A DNA stretch of 64,000 bases from Syntrophaceae bacterium UBA2280 (GTDB taxonomy: Bacteria > Desulfobacterota > Syntrophia > Syntrophales > Smithellaceae): positions 245,863-309,862 of the forward strand of contig DDWS01000066.1 of the NCBI GenBank assembly GCA_002347685.1, given 5' to 3'. Below the pieces are notes generated by a model. That model searched no databases and was not told the origin of the DNA. It saw nothing but the letters and a program-made list of their open reading frames with translations. The translations under genes were made by a program, and so were the position numbers. This document shows positions 8,291 through 18,001 of the stretch, in pieces. The stretch's first letter is position 1; each line of letters opens with the position of its first letter.

Positions 8291-10055
8291 AAAGAGAAAT
8301 ATTCACACTGACGGGACGGCCGTGCGGACAGGTCGCGTTAAAGGGTGTGGCCTCTAGATCGCGGCAAAGCGCGGCCACTTCTTCGGTGGATAGTGACGCA
8401 TTGGCTTTGACGGCGGCGCGGCATGCCAGAGACGCGAGAATCTTTTCCCTGCGTTCGTCCAGAGAAAGAGACGCAGATCCGGCGGCCAGCTGATCGGCAA
8501 TGTCCGATAGGATCTGGCAGGGCTCTGCGTGCGGCATCGCGGCGGGCATGGCTTTGACAACCACCGCGTCGCGTCCGAAAATCTCGATTTCCAGACCGAC
8601 ATCCAGCAATAGATTCAGCGCCGGTTCAAAAAGGCCGACCTGCGCGGTGGTCAGGCTCACCACTTCCGGCATCAACAGCGGCTGGCTTGATCCCCGGTTA
8701 TGAACGGAAGCCTTGAGCCGCTCCAGGAGGATCCTTTCGTGCGCCGCGTGCTGATCAATCAGCATCACACCTTCCCGGCTTGCAAATACCAGATAGGTGT
8801 CGGCAAACTGCCCGAGATACTGACGCCCGGCAAACGTTATTTTTTCTTCGTATGAGACGGGCTCAAAGGAAGCCGGCATCTCGGACACCCCTCCCGTGCG
8901 CACGAACAAATCCTCATGGATCGCCCGCTGAAGATTCTGGCGCGAAAATACCGCGATGTTCCCCGTTTCGCCCCGATCATCTGTTTTCGGCCACCGGAAA
9001 CCTGAAGCGACAGAGGCGGGTTGTCTGGGCTCAAGGCGGTAAGCAACACCCCCGGAGGCCTGCCGGAGGCCTGCCAGGGATTCGGCCACCGCACGGGACA
9101 CCAGCTCATAAATGTCACGGGCATTTTTGAAACGCACCTCCAGCTTCGCCGGATGCACGTTGATATCCACATCCGAGCCCGGTACATCCAGAAACAAGAC
9201 TCCCGCAGGGTAACGACGCGGTTCGATCACCTGGCGATAGGCCGACATCACCGCGTGATTCAGACTGGCATCGCGCACAAAACGTGAGTTGACGAAAAGG
9301 TATATGCTTTTGGAATTGGATTTTGTGTACGCTGGCGTGGAAATAAAACCACTGAGCTCCAGGTCTTCTTTTTGCGCGCTTAAAGGACGGCAGTGAAGAT
9401 GAAAATCCTCACCCAGGACCATGGCGATCCGTCCGGCAATGTCGCTGGCTTGCGGCGCGACAAACACTTCCCTGCCGTTGGCCAGTAAGCAAAATCGGAT
9501 CTCCGGATGCGCCAGCGCCAGGCGCGCGACGGCGTCGAGACAACTGGCCTGCTCGGTGGCTTCCGTTTTGAGGAATTTGCGGCGCGCCGGAACGTTTGAG
9601 AAAATCTCCGTCACCCGTATCTGAGTTCCCGGCGGACATCCCGCGGGTGAAATGTCGCAAATGACACCGGCTTCGGCAAGCGCCATTGTTCCGGCCAGAT
9701 CGTTGCGACGGCGCGTCAAAAGCTCTACGCGCGCGATGGAGGCAATACTGGCCATCGCTTCGCCGCGAAAGCCGAAAGAACCGATACGATATAAATCGTC
9801 GAGTTTTGAAATCTTGCTGGTGGCATGACGCTCGAAGACCAAAGCCACATCTTCATGCTCGATACCAAGGCCGTTGTCGATCACCGTGACCGCCTCGCAT
9901 CCGCCTTTGACAATTTCGACACGGATATCGGACGCTTCCGCGTCAATGGCGTTTTCGACGAGTTCCTTGACAATCGACGCCGGCCTTTCCACCACTTCAC
10001 CCGCCGCGATTTGATTGGCAACTTCTTCAGATAATGCGGTAATTCGTCTGGTCAA
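8259..10055 (-). CDS. mutL: DNA mismatch repair protein MutL, endonuclease type
   Basis: Links mismatch recognition to strand removal. N-terminal GHKL ATPase motifs are ELVENAIDAEA, DNGLGI and FGFRGEAMASI. The C-terminal dimerisation domain carries the metal-binding endonuclease signature DQHA(X)2E(X)4E (DQHAAHERILLE), plus ACR and CPHGRP motifs, so this MutL probably nicks DNA itself, as in bacteria without MutH. I place the start at a TTG (10053-10055) preceded by AGGGG. An upstream ATG at 10163 would add 36 residues that run through a terminator and look non-coding. This gives 598 aa. The miaA gene follows with overlap. Confidence 0.93.
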   Translation of the reverse strand: MTRRITALSEEVANQIAAGEVVERPASIVKELVENAIDAEASDIRVEIVKGGCEAVTVIDNGLGIEHEDVALVFERHATSKISKLDDLYRIGSFGFRGEAMASIASIARVELLTRRRNDLAGTMALAEAGVICDISPAGCPPGTQIRVTEIFSNVPARRKFLKTEATEQASCLDAVARLALAHPEIRFCLLANGREVFVAPQASDIAGRIAMVLGEDFHLHCRPLSAQKEDLELSGFISTPAYTKSNSKSIYLFVNSRFVRDASLNHAVMSAYRQVIEPRRYPAGVLFLDVPGSDVDINVHPAKLEVRFKNARDIYELVSRAVAESLAGLRQASGGVAYRLEPRQPASVASGFRWPKTDDRGETGNIAVFSRQNLQRAIHEDLFVRTGGVSEMPASFEPVSYEEKITFAGRQYLGQFADTYLVFASREGVMLIDQHAAHERILLERLKASVHNRGSSQPLLMPEVVSLTTAQVGLFEPALNLLLDVGLEIEIFGRDAVVVKAMPAAMPHAEPCQILSDIADQLAAGSASLSLDERREKILASLACRAAVKANASLSTEEVAALCRDLEATPFNATCPHGRPVSVNISLYEIERMFKRK

Positions 10056-10082
10056 AGTTTCCCCTGCATTTTTAAAATCATG

Positions 10083-10121
10083 AAAAAAGCCGCAGCCATT
10101 GCGTATAGACCTGACTGCGGC
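10083..10121 (-). terminator. Rho-independent terminator
   Basis: On the minus strand GCCGCAG ... CTGCGGC forms a 7-bp stem with a ~19-nt loop, immediately followed by TTTTTT. It sits 29 bp after the stop of the gene at 10150 and just before the mutL TTG start, so it separates that gene from the mutL-miaA operon. Confidence 0.7.
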
Positions 10122-10149
10122 GTGTAAAATCGGATTTACGAATCCGGTT

Positions 10150-11079
10150 TTAATCCAGAACAATCATCACACGGCATTGCTTCATGAAGGAAGCGTTTTG
10201 AGCCGTCGCCACGATCATCTGCGCGTCGGCATTGGAAATCACCAGATCGGCTTTTCCCGGGCCGCCGGTTTTGAGGGCCTTTACCGTAATCGGATTGGCC
10301 GTGACACGCTGATTGCTCTGGGCCGCCGTCAGATCACGCGCGTAGCCGCTCATCCCCTGGGAAACGGCGTATTCACGTTCAACATTGGCCGAACCATAGA
10401 CTTCCTTGCCATCCTCGTCAAAGATACGGGGCGACATCGCCGGCCTAGCCTGAATGCCGCGGGCATCCACCACCAATCCGGTATAGACCACCGGAGCGGG
10501 GGGTGCGGGTGCGGCCTCGACAGGCGGCGCAGGCGCGGGTGCGGAAGGGGTTTCCTGTGCCGGCGCGGGAGTCGCGGGTGCGGGCTCCGTCACGGAGGGC
10601 AGGACTTCCTTTTGTTTTTCAACAGCAAGCGGCATGACAATGCCGGAGAGATTGCCGTAAATCGGCATTCTGAGTTTGATTTCAACCGTCCCGTCGGACA
10701 TGTATTGCTGATCCACGACATACGCGCCTTTAACCAGACCCTCAACCTGCGTGTTAATCACGTCGCTTTCCACGGTGTAGTTCCGAACCAATGTGGTTGA
10801 ATCCACCTGAACACCCTTTGTGATTTCCAACAGATTGCGGTAGGCGTCCACTTTCGCGGCTCGCAGTGCCATGGGCCGCGCATTGATCCGGCCGGCCGTC
10901 TGATCCGGCGGGGCGCCGATACCGACCGCTTCAATATATCCGGCAGACCAGTTCACTGAACCCTGTCCGACCTTTTCCACCCATTCGGACATGCTCACGG
11001 TATTCTGACAAAAACCAACGGATACAGATAAAAGGAATATTGAGGCCATCACCGCGGTCAAAAAGAATCTTAACTTCAT
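10150..11079 (-). CDS. LPP20-family secreted protein with Pro-rich linker
   Basis: A 309 aa exported protein. It has an N-terminal signal peptide (hydrophobic FFLTAVMASIFLLSVSVGFC), then a domain resembling the LPP20/FlgT-N fold. That domain includes ARPMALRAAKVDAYRNLLE, a conserved pattern in that family, followed by TTLVRNY and VEGLVKGAYVV. A proline/alanine-rich linker follows at about residues 155-200, and then a C-terminal domain starting VVDARGIQARPAMSPRI. Of two adjacent ATGs, the second (11079) is better spaced from the GGAGG. Function is unknown; related proteins are outer-membrane or flagellar-associated. A terminator follows. Confidence 0.65.
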   Translation of the reverse strand: MKLRFFLTAVMASIFLLSVSVGFCQNTVSMSEWVEKVGQGSVNWSAGYIEAVGIGAPPDQTAGRINARPMALRAAKVDAYRNLLEITKGVQVDSTTLVRNYTVESDVINTQVEGLVKGAYVVDQQYMSDGTVEIKLRMPIYGNLSGIVMPLAVEKQKEVLPSVTEPAPATPAPAQETPSAPAPAPPVEAAPAPPAPVVYTGLVVDARGIQARPAMSPRIFDEDGKEVYGSANVEREYAVSQGMSGYARDLTAAQSNQRVTANPITVKALKTGGPGKADLVISNADAQMIVATAQNASFMKQCRVMIVLD

Positions 11080-11262
11080 CATACCCTCCTTGTAGCTATC
11101 GAAGACCGGCATCTTGAAAAAAATGAATCTTTCTTCAGTTCGGGCGACAAAATAGCAAAAACAGCCGTGTGTTGCAACCCAAATTAAACGGCGTCAATAT
11201 TACGATTTATTAAGTATCATTTTCATTTTCACGCTTCTTCGCCGCCGAAATCGCCTCCGGCG

Positions 11263-14013
11263 TCATCTTCCTTCACGAAACGCGGCCGGTTCTGCTTTTT
11301 CCAGCCAGGGTCTGATATTGATGTTGTCCCCCCAGATGCCGTCGGCGGAGGGCGGAGATGCCCCCCACCAGTTATGGCGGGCGTCGATATGAATGGTGGA
11401 AAAGCTCTGAATGGCAACGGCGTTGTTCATGAAATTATTGTGAAAGATTTTCGGATTGGCCATGCCGACGCATTTGATGGCCCCTTCTCCCGAGTTTTTC
11501 GAAAACGTATTGTAGGACAGTACCGGTGCGGCGTCCCTGCGGCAGAAAACCGCGTTTTGCGAGGAATGCGCAACATAGCTGTAGGATATTTCCGGAGCCC
11601 CCGCGTAAATATCAAATGCGGTCGTGGCGTATTTCACGATGCAATAGGCAAACGAGCTTGCAACCTTCGTGTTGCCCGAAAGCTTCGCCGCGCTGGAATA
11701 AAACCCGGGCGCGGGAGACATTGACGCGGCCGTAAAGACAATCGGATGCTCCCTGGTGCCTCGCGCGACAATGCCGCCGTCTTCGGCAATCAAAGACGTT
11801 TTATGCTCGAACTCCAAAACGACGCCCGGCTGAATAAAAAGGGTCGCCCCGCTGTTTAAAATCAAATCCCTGGTCACGAGATAGGGGCTGCGCGCTACGG
11901 TCAGATAGGCATCCGCGCTCACCACCCCCCCAAGTTTTTTATTCAGAACATTGACCGTCAGCGAACGCCCCTGCCCGGCCGGCGCGTCTAAAATGGACGC
12001 CATCTCGACCCGGCCCTGAATGCCTGACAAAACCGTCAGGATGTTCGCGCTTCCCCACCAGTTTTCCCCTGCGACAAACGGCTCACCTGTCTTTTCCGCA
12101 AACAGGTTCCCGGACGGATTGTCGGCGATATGATTGTTTTGCAAAATGCCGCATGAACCCCTGACCAAAATACCGCCCTGCCGGTTGCGGGCGATCACGT
12201 TGCCTGTGATGTCCGCGGCGGCAGCCTCCAGAACAATGCCGGCTTGCCCGTTTTCGCATATGGAATTGTTTTCAATTTTCGGCGCCGCTCCTTCGCGCAC
12301 CGTGACAGCCGGACCGGTATTCTGATGGAAGGTATTTTGGATGACAACCGGTTTGGAAAACGCCCCTTCGATGACCAGCGCTTTTTCATTGCGCATGAAC
12401 TCAGATGATTCGATTCTGGGAGATGAAGACCGGCAGGTCACCGCTGTGCGCGCATGCTGAATGCGGACATGCCCGAGGTGATTTTCGCGGTCCCTGACGT
12501 TTTGGAACACGATGCCCGGCCAGAGGGTTCCATCATCACCACCGGCATCGAAGTCAATGAGATGATCTTGATCGCCGCGCGCGGTGATCCGTCCTTCAAT
12601 GATCAGAGCCCCGCCCTCCGATCGGATAACTGTACCCGGTTCAATGGTCAGGTGCGCCTTGTCTTTGACCACCACATCCCTGACCAGAACGTAGGGAGAC
12701 GCCCCCGCGTGCCAGACGGCATCCGAATCGATAACGCCGGAAACCGGGGTCGGTCCCGGAGGAATCGGCATGCCCTGCGTCTGCGCAAACCCGCTCTCAT
12801 TGCCAGCAAAGTCCACTGCCGAAACACGGTAGTAGTAGGTCTGTAAGTTGGCCAGATCCGCCGCCTTATCCAGGTATTCATTGAATTCTGTTTTTGCAAT
12901 CTGCACATATCCGGTCAAAGGAGAGGAGGAACGATAAACCATATACCCGGCCAGATCCGCCGCCTTAGATTTTTCCCAGCCAAGCGCTACCTGCCGGTCG
13001 CGCCCGCGCGATGAAATCCCGGCCGGCACGTCCGGGGCGGTAGTATCGAGCGTCACCGAACCGACAGCGTCCACCCAGTGGGCGGTATTGCCCGCATCAT
13101 CCTTGAGATAACCGGTGACGACGGCTTTTTGGATGTTATCGCCCGGAACCACTTTATACACACCCAGATAGGCACCCGGCTCGACTTCCTGCATGTCGAT
13201 GTACTGTTTATGGTCCCCGATGTTGAACCACGCGCGCATTTTCGGCGCACCCTGAATAACCACCCGGATTTCTTCGCCGGCTTTTTTCGGCAGCCCTCTG
13301 GAATCCTGTGTCAGAAGCGCGATGGCCGGCGGACGGGAAGCCTCGGCCAGCGTCGGTGTTGGAATGGTTTTCACCATGTCGCGAAACAGATCGTCATTGG
13401 CGCGCAGAAGCTGAATGTCGCGGACGTTGAGCGCGGCGACCAGAACCACCGCGACAATGCCTACGGGATGCGTAGAGAAGCCGCCTTCATGCTTGCGGAC
13501 GGTGTGCTTGCCGCTCCACAGAAAATGACCTGTTTTCGTGTCCATCATTTTCACGTCCGCGCCCACGGCCACCTGCGAATACAGGACCGCGAAAAATTTA
13601 TCGAAATTGGAGATCTCGCCTGTCACCACCGCGTCCACGCCGAGAATCCTGCCTAACTCCTGCGGAGTCGTTTTGCTGATGACATCGGGATCGGTCAGCC
13701 CCGCGCGGGCCAGAAGCTCGTCTACCCGGTACAGCTCCATATCGGCAAAAGGCAGGGAGCTGAAGTGGTTGTAGAAACCGCGCCGGAGGATATCCACGGC
13801 TTCCTCTTTGCCGGAAAGATTGACAAACGGCAGTACGGCGACCGTTCGGGGCATATGGTCTTTCATGGCGGGGTCAACCTGATATTCCCCGCTATACAGA
13901 GAACGGATTTCCGGCGTGATGACGGTGGATTGCGTGGCAACAAGGCATCCCTGTGTGATGAGTAGGACAAGAAGGATCAAACCGTACTTCAACCGTTTAG
14001 AATACTTCCGCAT
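11263..14013 (-). CDS. Large lipoprotein: GNA1162-like + fibronectin III + beta-helix
   Basis: A 916 aa surface lipoprotein. The start (14013) is set by GGAGG 8 nt upstream. The lipobox LLITQGC places the lipidated Cys at about residue 22. Residues ~50-225 match the GNA1162/DUF799 type (RTVAVLPFVNLSGKEEAVDI, then ILGVDAVVTGEI and MDTKTGHFLWSGKH). A fibronectin type III-like segment at about 330-420 (GYMVYRSSS ... YYYRVSAVDFAGNESG) follows. The remainder is parallel beta-helix repeats of the NosD/PbH1 kind in two blocks, each ending in an ENWWGS/HNWWGA motif. It may bind or scaffold polysaccharide at the outer membrane (inferred). Confidence 0.7.
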   Translation of the reverse strand: MRKYSKRLKYGLILLVLLITQGCLVATQSTVITPEIRSLYSGEYQVDPAMKDHMPRTVAVLPFVNLSGKEEAVDILRRGFYNHFSSLPFADMELYRVDELLARAGLTDPDVISKTTPQELGRILGVDAVVTGEISNFDKFFAVLYSQVAVGADVKMMDTKTGHFLWSGKHTVRKHEGGFSTHPVGIVAVVLVAALNVRDIQLLRANDDLFRDMVKTIPTPTLAEASRPPAIALLTQDSRGLPKKAGEEIRVVIQGAPKMRAWFNIGDHKQYIDMQEVEPGAYLGVYKVVPGDNIQKAVVTGYLKDDAGNTAHWVDAVGSVTLDTTAPDVPAGISSRGRDRQVALGWEKSKAADLAGYMVYRSSSPLTGYVQIAKTEFNEYLDKAADLANLQTYYYRVSAVDFAGNESGFAQTQGMPIPPGPTPVSGVIDSDAVWHAGASPYVLVRDVVVKDKAHLTIEPGTVIRSEGGALIIEGRITARGDQDHLIDFDAGGDDGTLWPGIVFQNVRDRENHLGHVRIQHARTAVTCRSSSPRIESSEFMRNEKALVIEGAFSKPVVIQNTFHQNTGPAVTVREGAAPKIENNSICENGQAGIVLEAAAADITGNVIARNRQGGILVRGSCGILQNNHIADNPSGNLFAEKTGEPFVAGENWWGSANILTVLSGIQGRVEMASILDAPAGQGRSLTVNVLNKKLGGVVSADAYLTVARSPYLVTRDLILNSGATLFIQPGVVLEFEHKTSLIAEDGGIVARGTREHPIVFTAASMSPAPGFYSSAAKLSGNTKVASSFAYCIVKYATTAFDIYAGAPEISYSYVAHSSQNAVFCRRDAAPVLSYNTFSKNSGEGAIKCVGMANPKIFHNNFMNNAVAIQSFSTIHIDARHNWWGASPPSADGIWGDNINIRPWLEKAEPAAFREGR

Positions 14014-14246
14014 AAATGAAACCTCCATCCCGATCAAATATGAAGCTGTACCACCCCCCCAAAGCTCAACGCTTTGATTTTGTTCTTGACAACGTTGTTT
14101 ACATACCACAGATAGTAAAAGATATCATTTTGAAATCAGCCCTGCATGAAGGGTGTCGTTATCGATATTCAATTTGCGCAAACAGGGAAAACAGTTTAAG
14201 AAGACGGCGTTTTTTTAATCTCGTGATCGCGTCGATGGAAGATCTG

Positions 14247-16040
14247 ATGATCTTGAAAAAACTGAAAATTTTTACCCGCTGGCTGCGCGCCTTTTTTCTG
14301 GAAAACATCACTCGCTGGCTGGTGTTCGGCCTGCTGGTGGGCATTGTGTCAGGTCTGGCGGCCTCCGGTTTCTACTACCTGCTTCAGCTCGCCCGCCATT
14401 TCTGTCTGGACGTCCTGGCCGGCTACGCGGTGCCGGCCCCCACCGGCGAGCAGATGTTCACGGCCTCCGCCACGCTGAGCTTCAATCCCTGGATCTTTTT
14501 TCTTCTGCCTGTTGTCGGAGGCCTTTTGAGCGGATGGATCGTCTATCGCTTCGCACCGGAAACCGAAGGTCACGGCACAGACGCGATGATTGACGCCTTT
14601 CACAACAAAAAAGGGCACATTCGCGCACGGGTGCCCTTTGTCAAGGGCCTGGCCTCCCTGGTGACACTCTCGAGCGGTGGCAGTGCGGGACGGGAAGGCC
14701 CCATCGCGCAGATCGGTGCCGGAATCGGCTCGACGATAGCGCGCCTTTTGAACTTAAGCGACCGTGAGCGGCGCATTTTACTTCTGGCCGGCTGCGGTGG
14801 TGGACTTTCGGCTATTTTCCGCGCCCCGCTTGGCGGCGCGCTCACCGCGATTGAAATCTTATACAAGGAAGATATGGAAACGGAAGCGCTGGTTCCGACA
14901 GTGGTCAGTTCGATTACCGCCTACATCATATTCACATATTTTTTCGGCAACAGTCCTATCTTCTATTTTCCTGAATACACGTTTTCCGATCCGCGTGAAT
15001 TGGTCTTTTACGTGCTTTTAGGTCTGATCTGTGTTCCCGCCGGCATCCTGTTTATCAAGGTGTTCTACGCCGTCAAAGAGAAAATCTTTGCCCCTTTGAA
15101 TATTCCCCGTTATTTCAAACCCGCCCTGGGCGGGCTCGCCGTGGGGCTCATCGGCCTGATCTTCCCGCAGGTTTACGGCGACGGATGGGGCTGGATCCAG
15201 CTGGCCATTTTGGGAAAGCTCGGCATCGGTTTGATGATCGGGCTTGTGCTCGCCAAAATTATCGCCACCAGTTTTACCATTTCGTCCGGCGGCTCCGGAG
15301 GTGTGTTCGGTCCAACACTTTTTATCGGTGGCATGATCGGCGGCGCGGTCGGCTTTTCGGCACACACCTTGTTCCCCGATATCGTGACGCAACCCGCAGC
15401 TTTCGTGGTCGTCGGTATGGCGTCGTTTTTCGCGGGCGTGGCCAGCGCACCCATCGGCACACTGCTGATGTGTTCGGAAATGACACGCGGCTATGGCCTG
15501 ATCGCGCCGCTGATGCTCGTCTCCATCATTGCCATTCTGTTTACGCGCAAACATTCCATTTACAGAAAGCAGCTGCAAAGCAAGCTTCAGTCGCCCGCGC
15601 ACACGGCCGACTTCACCATCAACCTTTTTGCGGAAACCCGTGTGAAGGAATTCTACATACCGGAAACCGTCACGCCGGTGCGCAAAACCACCTCCTACGG
15701 GCAGCTCAAAAAAATCTTTGCGGCCTCTAATGTCGAATGCTTCCCGGTATACAACGAAGACGATATCCTGATCGGCTCTGTCAACTGGGATCAAGCGCGT
15801 TCGATTGTCTTCGAGGAAGGCCTCGAAGACCTCATCATCGCTCAGGACATGATGACGCCGCTCCAGACGGTCACACCGGAGGATAATTTCTACGACGCAC
15901 TCATGAAATTTATGGAAACCAAGGCGGAAGAACTGCTTGTGGTCGGCCCCGACGATCCCAATCTTGTCCTGGGCGTGCTGCGGCATGACGACCTTATCGC
16001 GGCATACAATTCGGAACTCAACAGAAGGAAGAATGCGTAG
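14247..16040 (+). CDS. CLC-family chloride channel/antiporter with C-terminal CBS pair
   Basis: Inner-membrane Cl- channel or Cl-/H+ antiporter of 597 aa. CLC signatures are visible: GGSAGREGPIAQIGAGIGS (containing the gating Glu of GREGP), AIFRAPLGGALTAIE, SSGGSGGVFGPTLFIGGMIGG and FFAGVASAPIGTLLMCSEM. The canonical GSGIP of E. coli ClcA is replaced by SSGGS. Residues ~460-597 form two cytoplasmic CBS domains. I use the ATG at 14247, preceded by GGAAG; the frame is open further upstream without support. It is divergent from the large lipoprotein. A TTGACA at 14086 is a possible -35, with no convincing -10. Confidence 0.88.
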   Translation: MILKKLKIFTRWLRAFFLENITRWLVFGLLVGIVSGLAASGFYYLLQLARHFCLDVLAGYAVPAPTGEQMFTASATLSFNPWIFFLLPVVGGLLSGWIVYRFAPETEGHGTDAMIDAFHNKKGHIRARVPFVKGLASLVTLSSGGSAGREGPIAQIGAGIGSTIARLLNLSDRERRILLLAGCGGGLSAIFRAPLGGALTAIEILYKEDMETEALVPTVVSSITAYIIFTYFFGNSPIFYFPEYTFSDPRELVFYVLLGLICVPAGILFIKVFYAVKEKIFAPLNIPRYFKPALGGLAVGLIGLIFPQVYGDGWGWIQLAILGKLGIGLMIGLVLAKIIATSFTISSGGSGGVFGPTLFIGGMIGGAVGFSAHTLFPDIVTQPAAFVVVGMASFFAGVASAPIGTLLMCSEMTRGYGLIAPLMLVSIIAILFTRKHSIYRKQLQSKLQSPAHTADFTINLFAETRVKEFYIPETVTPVRKTTSYGQLKKIFAASNVECFPVYNEDDILIGSVNWDQARSIVFEEGLEDLIIAQDMMTPLQTVTPEDNFYDALMKFMETKAEELLVVGPDDPNLVLGVLRHDDLIAAYNSELNRRKNA

Positions 16041-16059
16041 ACAACGCCGTGAAGATGAC

Positions 16060-16101
16060 GTTTAAAGTTTAAAGTTTCAGGTTTAAAGTTTAAAGTTGGA
16101 G
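16060..16101 (+). repeat. Heptamer array, GTTTAAA type
   Basis: Six in-phase heptamers start 19 bp after the clc stop: GTTTAAA, GTTTAAA, GTTTCAG, GTTTAAA, GTTTAAA, GTTGGAG. An inverted array of the same unit lies 100 bp downstream. Confidence 0.85.
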
Positions 16102-16201
16102 AGTTTAAAAGGAAAGAACCACTTGCAGGGGGTATTAATTGCCTGATCGTTTGGTATCAGATCTGCAAATCTCGGTTTTGCTTTGTGCGTTTGTGCTTTT
16201 T

Positions 16202-16225
16202 CAACTTTAAACTTTAAACTTAAAT
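16202..16225 (-). repeat. Inverted heptamer array, GTTTAAA type
   Basis: On the minus strand this reads as ATTTAAG followed by TTTAAAG units and TTGA, i.e. the same heptamer as at 16060 in opposite orientation. It lies between the convergent clc and rfbD genes, just past the rfbD stop. The pair could fold into a long imperfect hairpin around a ~100-nt loop. Confidence 0.75.
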
Positions 16226-16233
16226 CCCATCCT

Positions 16234-17097
16234 TTACTGCACACAACACGTTCGGCTGGTGAGCTGTTTATAATAGTCCTGAAAGGCGAGCTGCCAGGGC
16301 TGCATGGTTTTCCCGGTAGCGGCCATGAATTTCTGCATATTCAGCACACTGTAAGCCGGGCGAGGGGCCGGGCGGTCGAGATCGGCGGTTTTCATGGGAG
16401 AGATCTTTACGGTATCGAGGTGCGCTTCCTTGAGAATTTTTTTCGCAAATTCATACCAGCTGCAATAGCCTCGGTTGGTCACATGGAAAATTCCCCTGCC
16501 CTTTTTATCCATGAGCAGCTCCGTGGCCGCGGCGAGATCCCGCGTGCAGGTGGGTGAACCGATCTGATCATCCACCACGGTCAACTCGCCTGTGGTTTTG
16601 GCCTTGTCGAGAATCGCCCCGACAAAGTTCTTTCCCTTCGTGCCGTAAAGCCAGGCGGTGCGAATGATGATATGCTGCTCGGAGAGCTCCTGCAGATAGC
16701 GTTCGCCCGCCAGTTTGGAGGCTCCGTATACACTGACGGGTCTGCAGGGGTCGGTTTCTTCATAGGGACGCGTCCCTTTTCCGTCAAACACGTAGTCGGT
16801 GCTGAAATGAATGATCGTAATATTTTTCCCAAGGCAGGCTCCGGCAATATTCTTTACGGCTTCGGCATTGACGGCAAAGCAGCCATCACGGTCGGTTTCA
16901 CAGGCATCCACGTTGGTATAGGCCGCGGCATTGATAATCACCTGGGGCGTCGTGTCAGCCACGGCTTTGGTGCAATCGTCCGCGCGCGTGATGTCGATTT
17001 CGTCCATATCCATGCCGATCACTTCATGGCGGTAACGAAACTGCGAAAGCAGATCGCTCCCCAGCATGCCTTTATGTCCCAACAACAGAATTCTCAT
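16234..17097 (-). CDS. rfbD: dTDP-4-dehydrorhamnose reductase
   Basis: Reduces dTDP-4-keto-L-rhamnose to dTDP-L-rhamnose for surface polysaccharide. It is an extended SDR of 287 aa. Visible are the N-terminal glycine motif GHKGMLGSDLL, NAAAYTNVDACE, the FSTDYVFDG block and the catalytic YGASKLAGE (YxxxK). The other rhamnose genes (rfbA, B, C) are not adjacent, which is unusual. Its start is 4 bp from the truA stop, so the two are co-transcribed. Confidence 0.92.
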   Translation of the reverse strand: MRILLLGHKGMLGSDLLSQFRYRHEVIGMDMDEIDITRADDCTKAVADTTPQVIINAAAYTNVDACETDRDGCFAVNAEAVKNIAGACLGKNITIIHFSTDYVFDGKGTRPYEETDPCRPVSVYGASKLAGERYLQELSEQHIIIRTAWLYGTKGKNFVGAILDKAKTTGELTVVDDQIGSPTCTRDLAAATELLMDKKGRGIFHVTNRGYCSWYEFAKKILKEAHLDTVKISPMKTADLDRPAPRPAYSVLNMQKFMAATGKTMQPWQLAFQDYYKQLTSRTCCVQ

Positions 17098-17101
17098 GAT
17101 A

Positions 17102-17839
17102 TCAGTACCTGACCTCTTTCAGAAATAAACCGCACGCGGGCGCGGTGATGCCGGCAATCTTGCGATCGCGCGACGCGATAATCTCCTTTATATCCTCCGG
17201 CTTTCGTTTTCCCCGGGCAACTTCCACAAGCGTGCCGACGATGTTGCGAACCATATACTTCAAAAAGCCCTTCGCTTCCACCGTAATTTCAATCAGACCA
17301 TTTTTGCCTGTTTCGATCCGAATGTCCGTGATCGTACGGACCCGGTCAACCACATCCGATCCGGTCGCGCAAAAACACGAGTAGTCATGCGTCCCCGACA
17401 CGTATTTCGCGGCGGACCGCATCGCCCCGAGATTGAGAGGAGTGCGAATATACCAGCAGTAGTCGCGCCCCAGCACCGGCCGCAGATCCTGATTGCAGAT
17501 CCGGTACAGGTAAACCTTGCTTTTCACGTCGCGCTGAGCATGAAATTCAAGCGGAACTTCTTCGAGGTGCTTGACCACAATGTCGGGCGGCAAAAGACTG
17601 TTGATGCCCCTGAATATTTTTTCGGCGGGAAGCAAGGTAGGGCTTCGAAAATTCGCCACCTGGCTTACGGCATGAACACCCGCGTCCGTTCGCCCGGACC
17701 CGACCAGCGTGACTTTTCCCGACGTGACCAGGCCCGCGGCTTCTTCGAGAATCTGCTGAATGGAGACGCTGTTTTTCTGGCGCTGCCAGCCGCAGTAGGC
17801 GGCTCCGTCGTATTCCACAATCATTTTAAAGTTACGCAT
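17102..17839 (-). CDS. truA: tRNA pseudouridine(38-40) synthase
   Basis: Isomerises uridines 38-40 in the anticodon arm. The catalytic Asp lies in GSGRTDAGVHAVSQVANF. The N-terminal VEYDGAAYCGWQRQ and C-terminal FLKYMVRNIVGTLVEV blocks are family hallmarks. The length of 245 aa is normal. It is the first gene of a truA-rfbD pair on the minus strand. Confidence 0.95.
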   Translation of the reverse strand: MRNFKMIVEYDGAAYCGWQRQKNSVSIQQILEEAAGLVTSGKVTLVGSGRTDAGVHAVSQVANFRSPTLLPAEKIFRGINSLLPPDIVVKHLEEVPLEFHAQRDVKSKVYLYRICNQDLRPVLGRDYCWYIRTPLNLGAMRSAAKYVSGTHDYSCFCATGSDVVDRVRTITDIRIETGKNGLIEITVEAKGFLKYMVRNIVGTLVEVARGKRKPEDIKEIIASRDRKIAGITAPACGLFLKEVRY

Positions 17840-18001
17840 GTCTTGTTAATGAGGCTTGCCAGTTTTTTCCAAAAAGGTTATGACGCAAATCAGTCGCCCG
17901 AAATTCACCGTGTGCAGCCGCCGGATGTCAACCGGCTGCGATACTAACGCACACATCAAGACGGGTCAAGATAAAAACAAAATATTTAAAGGAGATCTCC
18001 T

